This document shows, piece after piece, positions 1 through 6,288 of a stretch of 43,086 bases of DNA. The DNA lies in IMG/VR virus record IMGVR_UViG_3300042568_000829, positions 1 through 43,086 of that record. One strand, 5' to 3'. Under the pieces are notes generated by a model. It saw nothing but the letters and a program-made list of their open reading frames with translations, was not told the origin of the DNA and did no database searches. The position numbers and the translations under genes were made by a program. The stretch comes from a virus. Numbering within the stretch: position 1 is the stretch's first letter; each line of letters starts with the position of its first letter.

Positions 1-16
1 CATACATTGTTGCCAT
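1..16 (-). CDS. 5' end of a gene cut by the window edge (begins MATMY)
   Basis: Only five codons are visible, reading M-A-T-M-Y. The start lies 2 nt past the stop of the next gene, whose own N-terminus is M-A-P-M-Y-G. The similar starts suggest two tandem related proteins or a shared N-terminal tag. Function cannot be judged. Confidence 0.4.
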
Positions 17-18
17 GA

Positions 19-225
19 TTATTTCTTTTTATTGTAACGGTCTGTGATTTTTTGAGATTTCTTTTCAAACTTGGTTAATCCTTTTTCAAGTGCAGAAATC
101 GGATTAGAAGATTTCAAAGCTTTCTTTGCCATTTTAGTATCTAACTTATCAATCTTCTTTGCAGCTCTAGCTTCTCTTCTATCAGAAGCTTTACCTGAAC
201 CACCTCCGCCATACATTGGTGCCAT
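19..225 (-). CDS. small Lys-rich phage protein (68 aa)
   Basis: A highly basic 68-aa protein with a Gly-rich N-terminus (MAPMYGGGGSG) followed by a Lys/Arg-rich, probably helical body that ends in KKK. No domain is recognised. It is the third of four short Lys-rich genes read leftward toward the presumed head genes outside the window, and 2 nt separate it from its upstream neighbour. A small DNA-associated virion or scaffold-like protein is possible, but this is inferred only from charge and position. Confidence 0.65.
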   Translation of the reverse strand: MAPMYGGGGSGKASDRREARAAKKIDKLDTKMAKKALKSSNPISALEKGLTKFEKKSQKITDRYNKKK

Positions 226-227
226 GA

Positions 228-506
228 TTACTTCTTTTTTAATTGTTTAATAGCTTTCTTTTCAATTTTAGACACTACTTTGCCTGCAACATTTTGCAAT
301 TTATCTTTAGCCTTGTCTATTTTAGAAAGAGCTTTATCTACTTTAGGAGTTGTTTTTGTTGGCTTAATAGGAATATTAATTCCAAATTCTTTACCAATAA
401 AATCTACTCCTAATTTAGAAGCCTTTTTTTCAGCTTTTTCGACTTTGCCTTTTGCTCTATCGATTCTACGGCTTCCTGTTCCGCCTGTATTTTTACCCTT
501 CATCAT
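228..506 (-). CDS. small Lys-rich phage protein (92 aa)
   Basis: A 92-aa basic protein. It starts MMKGKNTGGTGS and carries two Lys-rich helical stretches separated by a Pro/Thr-rich linker near residue 50 (IPIKPTKTTPK). Composition resembles the 68-aa neighbour downstream. Its start codon overlaps the stop of the 58-aa gene upstream (TGATG), which indicates translational coupling in one leftward operon. The plus-strand ORF across the same bases is a mirror of its Lys codons. Function unknown. Confidence 0.65.
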   Translation of the reverse strand: MMKGKNTGGTGSRRIDRAKGKVEKAEKKASKLGVDFIGKEFGINIPIKPTKTTPKVDKALSKIDKAKDKLQNVAGKVVSKIEKKAIKQLKKK

Positions 507-679
507 TTCTTTCCTAGTTTAGGTTTGCTTTTACCTACTACAGACTTAGCACCTTTAGAAGGTACGCCACCTGACATAGCCAAAGGCTTTGCCTTCAATG
601 CATTTTTAATTGATGGACCTCCACCTGAAGGTGGTTGCAACTTGGAAGATGCAGGGAGATTTGGAATGTCCTTTTTCAT
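503..679 (-). CDS. small Pro/Lys/Gly-rich protein (58 aa)
   Basis: A 58-aa ORF starting MKKDIPNLPASSK and ending KPKLGKK. It is rich in Pro, Gly, Ser and Lys, contains PPSGGGPS near residue 17, and looks largely disordered. It fills the gap between two flanking minus-strand genes exactly and overlaps the downstream start by 4 nt (ATGATG region), which argues that it is real. No family is recognised. Confidence 0.6.
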   Translation of the reverse strand: MKKDIPNLPASSKLQPPSGGGPSIKNALKAKPLAMSGGVPSKGAKSVVGKSKPKLGKK

Positions 680-707
680 TTTTGTTTTTGTTTTGAAGTT
701 TTAAATA

Positions 708-971
708 TTAGTACTCTTTGTATTTCTGTTTAAATGTAGCTAATCCGCCTAACTTTCCCATACCTGAAACTCGGGTAGATGCAGATATCCTTCTCTTACG
801 ATTACTGCCAAGTTTTTCTTTGAGTTTCTCCTTACCTTCCTGCATAGCCTTAATCCTTTTAGCTTGCTCATTCTTAAAGGTAATCATGTCAAGTTCGTTT
901 CGAAAGTTTTTCAGTTCTTTCTCAACAGACTTTTCTTCCTTTTTGCTCTCGGACTTCTTAGGCTCTGCCAT
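708..971 (-). CDS. charged coiled-coil-like small protein (87 aa)
   Basis: An 87-aa protein with a Lys/Glu-rich helical first 55 residues (likely coiled coil) and a basic tail containing RKRRISAST and GMGKLGGLATFKQKY. It is the first gene of the leftmost minus-strand cluster and sits directly downstream of a good Bacteroidota-type promoter (box at 998-1005). Position upstream of the Lys-rich genes suggests a late virion or assembly function. No domain is recognised, and the opposite-strand ORF is a shadow. Confidence 0.65.
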   Translation of the reverse strand: MAEPKKSESKKEEKSVEKELKNFRNELDMITFKNEQAKRIKAMQEGKEKLKEKLGSNRKRRISASTRVSGMGKLGGLATFKQKYKEY

Positions 972-984
972 ATTATAAATTTTT

Positions 985-1029
985 TACCTTTGCTTTACAA
1001 ATGTAATAAAATAAAATTAATGAAATCAA
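985..1029. promoter_or_regulatory. overlapping divergent Bacteroidota-type promoters
   Basis: On the minus strand, TACATTTG (998-1005) fits the TAnnTTTG minus-7 box. A TTG (1027-1029) lies 21 nt upstream, within the TTG-N17-23-TAnnTTTG rule known from Flavobacterium. It would drive the 87-aa gene. On the plus strand, TACCTTTG (985-992) fits the same box and faces the gene starting at 1020, but no clear minus-33 element is seen. The two boxes are 5 nt apart back to back, so polymerases on the two strands should compete. Confidence 0.65.
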
Positions 1030-1469
1030 CACCAAGTGACTACCTAAAGTTTTGGCGTGTAATCAGATATTACATGAAAGCCAAGCACGAACTGAGTCAA
1101 GCAGACCTTGACATACTGCTATTTCTGTACTCAGAAGGATATTTTGGAAAGGAGAAGTTTGACTACTTCTCAGAACTCGTAAGTTGGGATAAGGACCGAT
1201 TCGACTCACTCCTAAGAAGAGCATGGCTCGAGCGTTTCAGAAGAAAAGGGTCAGATGGGAAAGCTCTGTACTGTCTTAGCGACAAAGCCAAACGAGTAAT
1301 TAGGGACATCTACAGAAAGCTTGAAGGCGAAGAAATTCCAACAAGCCTGTCCTACAACTCAATGTTCTTAAAAAATGTCTCATACAACGACAAGGTATAT
1401 CGCAATATGATTCTGCAGATGAATGCCTACTACAGAGAGCAGAAGCAAAAGAATAGTAGTGATGATTAA
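1020..1469 (+). CDS. winged-helix/MarR-like DNA-binding protein
   Basis: A 149-aa protein starting MKSTPSDYLKFWRVIRYYMK. The first 100 residues read as a winged-helix fold: LSQADLDILLFLYSEGYF, then a recognition-helix region (WDKDRFDSLLRRAWLERF) and a wing followed by CLSDKAKRVI, as in MarR/PadR-type regulators. Proteins of this look are, from memory, common in Bacteroidota podoviruses. The start at 1020 is preferred over an in-frame upstream one at 864 because that would run through the neighbour and the promoter. It is the only plus-strand gene in this block and is transcribed convergently with groES, overlapping it by 4 nt. Probably a transcriptional regulator. Confidence 0.7.
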   Translation: MKSTPSDYLKFWRVIRYYMKAKHELSQADLDILLFLYSEGYFGKEKFDYFSELVSWDKDRFDSLLRRAWLERFRRKGSDGKALYCLSDKAKRVIRDIYRKLEGEEIPTSLSYNSMFLKNVSYNDKVYRNMILQMNAYYREQKQKNSSDD

Positions 1470-1723
1470 ATCACCACTACTACATCTCTCTCTTGAATAA
1501 TCGTATACTGCGTATCGTCAATCAACATGGTGAAGCTGTGTGCCTTGTCGTAGTACAGCTCATCACCCTCGTCAATCACATCAACATCAGTACCCGGGGC
1601 TATCACCTCAGCTCTCTTATACCTTAGCTGATTGGTATCTTCTCCCGACAGTATCAGACCACTCTCGGTCCGAACCTCTTCTTGTATGTCTCTAACGACA
1701 ATGTATTTCCCTATTGGTCTCAT
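1466..1723 (-). CDS. groES: phage co-chaperonin GroES (Cpn10)
   Basis: An 85-aa Cpn10-like protein: RPIGKYIVV strand, a mobile-loop region near residues 18-32 (TESGLILSGEDTNQ, matching the GroES loop whose hydrophobic tripeptide docks on GroEL), then KRAEVIAPG and the end motif DDTQYTIIQERDVVVVI. It is a little shorter than host GroES (about 97 aa). Cpn10 rings cap the chaperonin cage; phage versions such as T4 gp31 assist capsid folding. It is last in the groEL operon and overlaps the preceding gene by 4 nt, suggesting coupled translation. Confidence 0.88.
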   Translation of the reverse strand: MRPIGKYIVVRDIQEEVRTESGLILSGEDTNQLRYKRAEVIAPGTDVDVIDEGDELYYDKAHSFTMLIDDTQYTIIQERDVVVVI

Positions 1724-1971
1724 AGTGTTCTTATAAAGATAGGAGTATTGTCGCCAACATAAGAGCCAACAATATTGTAGTAATAGAATTCATAAGCCTC
1801 GTCCATGCTCATGTCATCCCTCATCAGTATTGTGATGACTTTGTCAATGTCATACACAATCTTCCCGTTCTCCTCGTCAATGCCAATGATGGCATCATCA
1901 AAACCATCAGCAACAAGAAATGTCTCTTCAGGATACATCTCAATTATTTGTTGAATATTATTGTTGCTCAT
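1720..1971 (-). CDS. conserved phage protein between groEL and groES (83 aa)
   Basis: An acidic 83-aa protein with a central GIDEENGKIVYDIDKVI segment and a C-terminal motif (EAYEFYYYNIVGSYVGDNTPIF). Similar sequences occur widely in phages, as far as I recall, without an assigned function. It overlaps groEL by 14 nt and groES by 4 nt, so the three genes form one translationally coupled unit. A chaperonin accessory role is only a guess from position. Confidence 0.75.
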   Translation of the reverse strand: MSNNNIQQIIEMYPEETFLVADGFDDAIIGIDEENGKIVYDIDKVITILMRDDMSMDEAYEFYYYNIVGSYVGDNTPIFIRTL

Positions 1972-3586
1972 AGCTCCGTGCCATTGTGATGATGGCGTTA
2001 GTTGATAGAATAGTTGTTGCCACGCTGACAGCGTTTTGCAATGCGCTACGTGTTACCTTAAACGGGTCAATGACACCCATCTCAATAAGGTCACCCATCT
2101 GTCCTGTCTTGACATTGTAGCCGTAACCTATAGGTATATCCATCTTATACACTTCACTTGGCTTTAACCCTGCGTTAGCAAGTATCTGTTGGAACGGAGC
2201 CATCAATGCCTCAGTGACAATGCTTACTGCAGCGACATACTCTTTGCTTGGATGAGTAAGAGGATGCTGAACAGATGGAATCTCAGCACTCTCATTAAGC
2301 AATGCTACTCCTGCCCCCGGCAATATACCCTCCTCAAGAGCTGAACGAACCGCACACACAGCGTCATCAACACGGTCATACAACTCTTTCTGCTCAATGT
2401 CAGTCTGACCACCTACAAAAATAACACCAATGCCACCTGTAAGTGAGGCAATACGCTCCAAGATGAAGTCTTTGTCAGCCTTACGAGTAGCTTGCTCATG
2501 TGCTTGCCACAATTGCTTGACCCTTTCGTCAATTGACCCTTGGTCAACTTTTGCGTTACTGCGAATAATGATGGTTTTGTCCTTGCTGACAATAACTTTT
2601 GCCGCATGACCCAAGTCACCGTAGTTGATTCGACTCAAATCATCACCCGTCTTCTCACTAAAGTAGGTAGCTCCTACACTCAACGCAATATCTTGCATCA
2701 ATTCATGCTGCTTGTATCCGAAATTTGGCGGAGGAACAGCACAAACCTTCAAATTCCCCTTCACACTGTTAGCCGCAAGCGTGTTAATCACATTCACATT
2801 GCATGGAGAAATAATCAAAAGCTTCTTTCCCTCTGAAATTATTGGTTTTAGCACGTTCTCAATCTGCAAAATGTTGGCAATCTCAATGTCAGCTACCAAT
2901 ACCATCACATCATCAAAGATACACTCGTCTTTTTTTGCATCATTGATGAACAATGGGCTCAAATAACCCCTATTAATCTGCAATCCCTTGGTGGTCTCAG
3001 AGTATGTCTCATTCGTTTGGCTTCTCTCTACAGTTACAACACCGTTCTTACCAACCTCTTTGTATACATCAGAAATAATCTTACCAATCTCACGGTCATT
3101 GTTTGCTGAAATAGCGGCCACATCTACTAACATAGATGTCGTTACCTTCTTGCTCTTCTTTCTTAAGTTGTCCACCACCTTGTTACTGATGTCCACCATG
3201 TGTCTCAACACAGCAGTCCTGTTCATGTCCTCAGTAATGCGCTCAAGCCCACCAAGCACCAAGCCCTCTGTAAGCACGATTGCAGTAGTCGTACCATCAC
3301 CCGCAGATGTAGCAGTCTTATCGGCCGCCTCCTTCATCATGCGAACCGCAAGGTTCTCTACCGGGTCAATCAAGTCAATTGACTTGGCGACAGTAACGCC
3401 ATCCTTAGTAACAGTAACACCATGTGTGTGGTTTGCACTCTCGATTAATACCGTGTTACCCGAAGGGCCGAGAGTTGACTTTACAGCCTTCGACATCTTT
3501 ACAATGCCGTTAATCAATTTGGTCCTGCCTTCAGTACCAAACTTTAAGTCCTTGGGCGAATAGCCCAATCCTGATGTCTCTACCAT
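1958..3586 (-). CDS. groEL: phage chaperonin GroEL (Cpn60)
   Basis: A full-length 542-aa group I chaperonin. Near the N-terminus are STLGPSGNTVLIE and KDGVTVAKSIDL; the nucleotide-binding AGDGTTTA lies near residue 95; the apical domain occupies the middle; and DDAVCAVRSALEEGILPGAG carries the catalytic Asp region. It ends ARSYEQQ and lacks the Gly-Gly-Met tail of many bacterial GroELs. It should form an ATP-driven folding cage with the GroES encoded downstream, probably for virion proteins. It has its own promoter (box 3637-3644). Gene order groEL then groES is the reverse of bacterial operons. Confidence 0.95.
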   Translation of the reverse strand: MVETSGLGYSPKDLKFGTEGRTKLINGIVKMSKAVKSTLGPSGNTVLIESANHTHGVTVTKDGVTVAKSIDLIDPVENLAVRMMKEAADKTATSAGDGTTTAIVLTEGLVLGGLERITEDMNRTAVLRHMVDISNKVVDNLRKKSKKVTTSMLVDVAAISANNDREIGKIISDVYKEVGKNGVVTVERSQTNETYSETTKGLQINRGYLSPLFINDAKKDECIFDDVMVLVADIEIANILQIENVLKPIISEGKKLLIISPCNVNVINTLAANSVKGNLKVCAVPPPNFGYKQHELMQDIALSVGATYFSEKTGDDLSRINYGDLGHAAKVIVSKDKTIIIRSNAKVDQGSIDERVKQLWQAHEQATRKADKDFILERIASLTGGIGVIFVGGQTDIEQKELYDRVDDAVCAVRSALEEGILPGAGVALLNESAEIPSVQHPLTHPSKEYVAAVSIVTEALMAPFQQILANAGLKPSEVYKMDIPIGYGYNVKTGQMGDLIEMGVIDPFKVTRSALQNAVSVATTILSTNAIITMARSYEQQ

Positions 3587-3610
3587 TTGATTTGATTTTG
3601 ATTTTCCAAT

Positions 3611-3670
3611 ATACCACCCCTTGTGATGGTATAATGCAAATATAGGATTTTTGGATTAATTGCTACGCAA
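3611..3670 (-). promoter_or_regulatory. groEL promoter with hairpin at the transcript start
   Basis: On the minus strand, TATATTTG (3637-3644) matches TAnnTTTG exactly. A TTG (3668-3670) lies 23 nt upstream, at the long end of the known spacing range. About 5 nt after the box an inverted repeat begins: ATACCA (3611-3616) with TGGTAT (3627-3632). It would form a hairpin near the 5' end of the mRNA or act as an operator. It is not the CIRCE heat-shock operator. Confidence 0.6.
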
Positions 3671-3680
3671 TCAATAATAA

Positions 3681-3952
3681 ATGTCGGTTTTTTAAGCCAT
3701 GTCGGTTTTAATGCCATGTTTTTAGGATTCATGTCGATTAATGACTTGATTATCAAGTCATTGTCGGAAATGACACATTTTTCCCCCTATACTACTATAT
3801 ATATATTTCCCTCCTTTTATTTTTTTTCCTATTATATTCTCTCTTTAAAATCGACATTTTCGACATAAAAAAAATAAAGTATTAATAATCAATAAGTTAA
3901 GAAAAAAAAATCGACATAAAAATCGACATAAACCGTGACAGAAATGTCGATA
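3681..3952. repeat. iteron-like TGTCGR repeats, candidate replication origin
   Basis: Nine copies of a TGTCGR core lie in about 270 bp. ATGTCGG is at 3681 and 3699, ATGTCGAT at 3731 and TTGTCGG at 3761. In the opposite orientation, TCGACAT occurs at 3851, 3859, 3911 and 3923. A final ATGTCGAT is at 3944. The two orientations flank an AT-rich, pyrimidine-rich core (3784-3846, including TATATATATA). Iterons around an AT-rich tract are typical of origins or of operator arrays. A diverged version lies before the primase gene (15433-15591). No gene is visible in this stretch. Confidence 0.6.
3740..3762. repeat. perfect inverted repeat inside the iteron region
   Basis: AATGACTTGA (3740-3749) and TCAAGTCATT (3753-3762) are exact complements around TTA, giving 10-bp arms. 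It sits between two TGTCGR repeats (3731 and 3761). It could be a protein-binding dyad or a cruciform. No T-tract follows on either strand, so a terminator is unlikely. Confidence 0.7.
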
Positions 3953-4006
3953 TTGTGCAGATTGTAGGATTTCTATTGGGCAAAAATAAAACTAGGAATA
4001 AAAAAA

Positions 4007-4037
4007 GAGGACCCAATGTGAGCCCTCCTTTAAAACA
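4007..4037 (-). terminator. possible second minus-strand terminator
   Basis: Read on the minus strand, a short GAGG/CCTC stem is followed directly by seven T residues. The stem is only about 4 bp with a large loop, so the call is weak. It would back up the stronger hairpin at the end of the amidase gene. Confidence 0.3.
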
Positions 4038-4085
4038 CAAAACACCCGAATTATCTATGTATTCAAATGTAATAAAAAGAATTGT

Positions 4086-4106
4086 AATTCGGATAACTTC
4101 CGAATT
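4086..4106 (-). terminator. hairpin terminator of the amidase gene
   Basis: AATTCGGA (4086-4093) pairs with TCCGAATT (4099-4106) around a 5-nt loop. The hairpin begins right at the amidase stop codon. On the minus strand it is followed within about 6 nt by a T-rich run (TTCTTTTTATT), consistent with factor-independent termination before the repeat region. Confidence 0.55.
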
Positions 4107-4107
4107 G

Positions 4108-4758
4108 CTAAGTCAAACTTTTCAACATCTCAATCATTCTAGGATGAGGGTAGATGTCAATCTTATCCTTACGTACAGAGTTGTGAGTATACACACCTGC
4201 CTCACCTCTCAAAGCTCTTGGAGTAATATCCCAAATATCTTCATGATATTCTAACGGAATACCATACCTCTTGTTCCAAAGTAAAAGCAAATCCTTTACC
4301 GATTCAATCTGAGCATCCGTGTAATCATGGAAATACTGAAACCCCTTGTAAGGTTTGTCCAACTTAATGATTCCCTTGTCCATCTCCCGACCAACGTAAT
4401 TGTAAAACTTACCATTGGCCTCACGAAGATTACCCCAATTGCATATCTCAATACCAATGCTAATCTTGTCCAACTGCTGAAAAGGAATCTTGCGACTACT
4501 AAACGTAATCTTCTGCAATCCTAAATGATAAGCCCAAAACTTCGAGCTAAACCCTTGCACAATCTGACCGTCAACACATCCCTTACCAATACCCGAAATA
4601 GAAACACACGTAGCTACCCTCTCAGTATTGGATGCCCACCAACCAAAAGTACCTACACCATTAGGACTTCCTGCCGTATGATGTAGGTAAATTTGTTTTT
4701 TAGGATGCTCCTCCGCTATGTATTGACTAGATGGAAAATCAACCTGAAGTAAGTTCAT
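4108..4758 (-). CDS. N-acetylmuramoyl-L-alanine amidase (endolysin)
   Basis: A 216-aa amidase_2/PGRP-family protein that would cut the amide bond between N-acetylmuramic acid and the stem peptide of the host wall. Visible features are LHHTAG at residues 25-30 (H26 the likely first zinc ligand), IGIEICNWG in the core, and H192 followed by K199 and D201 (THNSVRKDKID), matching the second histidine and the K-x-D end of T7 lysozyme-like amidases. There is no signal peptide, so release to the periplasm would need a holin. The 77-aa gene 2 nt upstream is not obviously one. Confidence 0.88.
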   Translation of the reverse strand: MNLLQVDFPSSQYIAEEHPKKQIYLHHTAGSPNGVGTFGWWASNTERVATCVSISGIGKGCVDGQIVQGFSSKFWAYHLGLQKITFSSRKIPFQQLDKISIGIEICNWGNLREANGKFYNYVGREMDKGIIKLDKPYKGFQYFHDYTDAQIESVKDLLLLWNKRYGIPLEYHEDIWDITPRALRGEAGVYTHNSVRKDKIDIYPHPRMIEMLKSLT

Positions 4759-4760
4759 AA

Positions 4761-4994
4761 TTACATTTCTTCAGGACCTTCCATCATCTCAGCTCTCATG
4801 TATCCCATAGATACACCCTCAGCAATCATACCAACCTTGTCAATGCGCTTCATAATCTTCTTATTAGCAGCCATCTGAGCAAGGCCCGTCATACCGTCAG
4901 GACGATTGTTAATCAACCTCCCGTTCTTCACATCTAATCCTCCACCAATATTCATCTTTGAATAAATGGAGTTACTAAGCTTTAATCCTTTCAT
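4761..4994 (-). CDS. small protein upstream of the endolysin (77 aa)
   Basis: A 77-aa Met/Gly-rich protein with NIGGGLDVKNGRLI near residue 16 and a helical C-terminus containing several Met (MGYMRAEMMEGPEEM). No convincing membrane segment is seen, so a classical holin is unlikely. It is the first gene of this minus-strand unit and is followed 2 nt later by the amidase. A weak promoter-like TACCTTTA lies upstream near 5030. Function unknown. Confidence 0.6.
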   Translation of the reverse strand: MKGLKLSNSIYSKMNIGGGLDVKNGRLINNRPDGMTGLAQMAANKKIMKRIDKVGMIAEGVSMGYMRAEMMEGPEEM

Positions 4995-5040
4995 AACTAG
5001 TTTGTTTAAGTTGCAACTACGTAAAGGTAAAAAATTTTAC

Positions 5041-5340
5041 TAGATAATTAGAGTGTGGGGGTTCGGTAGCGGTTCTGCGCAGCCGGGCCTGTGGCGGAAA
5101 CGACTTTTTTTTTGAAGGGGGGGGGTGCGATTCCCTTGGCGCATGGCAGATTTTTTGGCTTTTCCCATGGCGACCTTGAGCCCCATGCAGGCCCCATGTC
5201 TGCAGGACCACAGGCACCACGTCCCACGTCCATGGCACCACTACGGGCCCTTCATTACTCATGCCCGCTCCCGCTCCTGCGCTCCATACAGAACAGAGCG
5301 AGAAGAAAGCAGGCTTCTCTTTATACCCTTCCCTTCCCTG
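5041..5340. other. GC-rich non-coding island between divergent gene blocks
   Basis: This stretch separates the leftward and rightward transcription units and holds no credible gene. By hand count 77 of 120 bases in 5161-5280 are G or C, far above the AT-rich flanks. It contains a T9 run and a G9 run a few bases apart (about 5105-5126), two CCATGG, one GGGCCC and one CTGCAG. Open frames on both strands give low-complexity Pro/Arg-rich products without family likeness. It may be acquired DNA, a structured regulatory region or an untranslated RNA. Confidence 0.5.
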
Positions 5341-5364
5341 TCCTGCATAAACTTTGCGCCCCAA

Positions 5365-5382
5365 TAGTTAGTGCACTAACTA
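5365..5382. promoter_or_regulatory. perfect 18-bp palindrome, operator-like
   Basis: TAGTTAGTGCACTAACTA is its own reverse complement over all 18 bases. It lies at the right edge of the GC-rich island, about 50 nt before the TTG of the promoter of the rightward block. That size and position suit a dimeric regulator binding site. The regulator is not identified; the winged-helix-like protein at 1020-1469 is one candidate. Confidence 0.55.
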
Positions 5383-5432
5383 ACTGACAGAAAAAAAATT
5401 GCAGGGATATTGAAAAAAAAATGCGCCACTAC

Positions 5433-5483
5433 TTGCACAGAATAAAGAAAAGTACTACTATTGTACATGCGGGAAACGCCCGA
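5433..5483 (+). promoter_or_regulatory. probable promoter of the rightward gene block
   Basis: TTG (5433-5435), a 20-nt spacer, then TACTATTG (5456-5463) fit the TTG-N19-21-TAnnTTTG pattern with one mismatch in the last box. A small hairpin, CGGG-aaacg-CCCG, lies at 5471-5483, at or just after the expected start. The first gene begins at 5530 after an A-rich leader without a Shine-Dalgarno sequence. Confidence 0.5.
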
Positions 5484-5529
5484 TATACGAGAAATCATCT
5501 AACTATCTACAAATCAACAACTTACACAC

Positions 5530-5838
5530 ATGAAAGCACTACTTAAAAAAATCGAAGAAATCAACTCCATGCTTGAGGCTGTCAACAATGCTGACGAAAT
5601 CCCTTTGACCTATGCAGGTGGGACTTGGCCTCACTACGTACAAATCAAGCCCATTGAAGTAAAGAACCAATTCGTAACCATTCGCCCTTCAGATGATGCA
5701 TCTAAATACAGCACCTATTTTGAAACTAAGGAAAGATACAACATGAACAAAAAAGATGTATGTGATGATTACGGCAGTAAGCATTTAAACTACACGTTAA
5801 ACATTATCCTAAAAGCATTTAAAAAAGCAGTTAAATAA
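5530..5838 (+). CDS. hypothetical early phage protein (102 aa)
   Basis: A 102-aa soluble protein with a helical N-terminus (MKALLKKIEEINSMLEAVNN), a middle with beta-strand character (IKPIEVKNQFVTIRPSDD) and a helical Lys-rich end. No family is recognised. It is the first gene after the main rightward promoter, the position where phages often put host-takeover proteins; that role is inference. The start follows an A/C-rich leader. Confidence 0.6.
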   Translation: MKALLKKIEEINSMLEAVNNADEIPLTYAGGTWPHYVQIKPIEVKNQFVTIRPSDDASKYSTYFETKERYNMNKKDVCDDYGSKHLNYTLNIILKAFKKAVK

Positions 5839-5864
5839 TCTATAACCATAAACAAAAAAAAACT

Positions 5865-5969
5865 ATGAATCCTTACATCATTCAAGACCTAATCATCATT
5901 GCAATTGGCACAGCATTCATTTTCGCTTTTGGATTTATCCATACAGCACTCACTCAAAAGAAAAAATAA
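5865..5969 (+). CDS. tiny single-span membrane protein (34 aa)
   Basis: A 34-aa ORF starting MNPYIIQDLIIIAIGTAFIF with one hydrophobic segment at about residues 9-26 and a Lys-rich end (TQKKK), suggesting an N-out/C-in membrane peptide. It fills the gap between two genes on the same strand and has the A-rich leader typical of its neighbours. Function unknown. Confidence 0.5.
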   Translation: MNPYIIQDLIIIAIGTAFIFAFGFIHTALTQKKK

Positions 5970-5988
5970 CCCTAAAACATCTAAAAAC

Positions 5989-6207
5989 ATGACTAATTTA
6001 CTAGCGACCGCCTTGATTATTGAGAAGTATTTTAAATCAACTAAAAGTGCATGGGAGTGCACATTTATGGCCATGGAGTTGGAGCCATACTATGAAAAAT
6101 TGGCCCTGCTTGACGTGTTGGCTCCTTACCAAGTTGCTGAAACAATCCTGCACGACTATAATGGCCTGCGAAGTGATTGCGACCACTTCGTGCCTAGATT
6201 AGCCTAG
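5989..6207 (+). CDS. hypothetical small protein (72 aa)
   Basis: A 72-aa helical protein (MTNLLATALIIEKYFKSTKSA...). The start at 5989 is preferred to an in-frame upstream one because it follows the recurring leader (CCTAAAACATCTAAAAAC). No family is recognised. A 7-bp hairpin (CGAAGTG 6169-6175 with CACTTCG 6184-6190) lies inside its last codons, and the structured element at 6215 follows 8 nt after the stop. Confidence 0.55.
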   Translation: MTNLLATALIIEKYFKSTKSAWECTFMAMELEPYYEKLALLDVLAPYQVAETILHDYNGLRSDCDHFVPRLA

Positions 6208-6214
6208 AAAAATA

Positions 6215-6255
6215 TTCCCGCCATTTAAGATGTGGCATTCGATTGCGAGCGGGAA
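6215..6255 (+). ncRNA. structured RNA-like element, copy 1
   Basis: P1 is TTCCCGC (6215-6221) with GCGGGAA (6249-6255). Inside it a small hairpin P2 is CAT (6222-6224) with ATG (6230-6232). Then comes TGGCATTCGATTGCGA (6233-6248), which runs up to the 3' strand of P1. A second element at 7527-7568 has the same layout, a 15/16-identical core, and helices kept by compensatory changes. It ends 33 nt before the start codon at 6289, so it would lie in that gene's 5' leader. No known riboswitch class was recognised. Confidence 0.6.
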
Positions 6256-6288
6256 CCAAACTTTAATTTAACCAAAACCAAAACACCT

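Noticed and set aside
864-1019. Longer N-terminus for the winged-helix protein (start at 864)
   Set aside because: It would run antisense through the 87-aa gene and the divergent promoters. The start at 1020 gives the conserved-looking N-terminus MKSTPSDYLKFWR.
2413-3563. Antisense ORFs inside groEL
   Set aside because: They mirror codon bias of the chaperonin gene, carry no recognisable motifs and lack promoters or leaders.
3681-3952. CRISPR array
   Set aside because: The repeats are 7-11 nt, occur in both orientations and have irregular spacing without unique spacers. No cas gene is present. They fit iterons or operators.
5017-5387. Open frames on both strands across the GC-rich island (up to 115 aa)
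   Set aside because: Several overlapping frames are open at once, the products are low-complexity and Pro/Arg-rich, and no leader or family likeness is seen. High GC content alone lengthens chance ORFs.
6232-6288. Longer N-terminus for the 236-aa Cys-rich protein (start at 6232)
   Set aside because: That ATG lies in the structured RNA element conserved at 7527-7568, where it has no in-frame counterpart. The start at 6289 has the usual leader.
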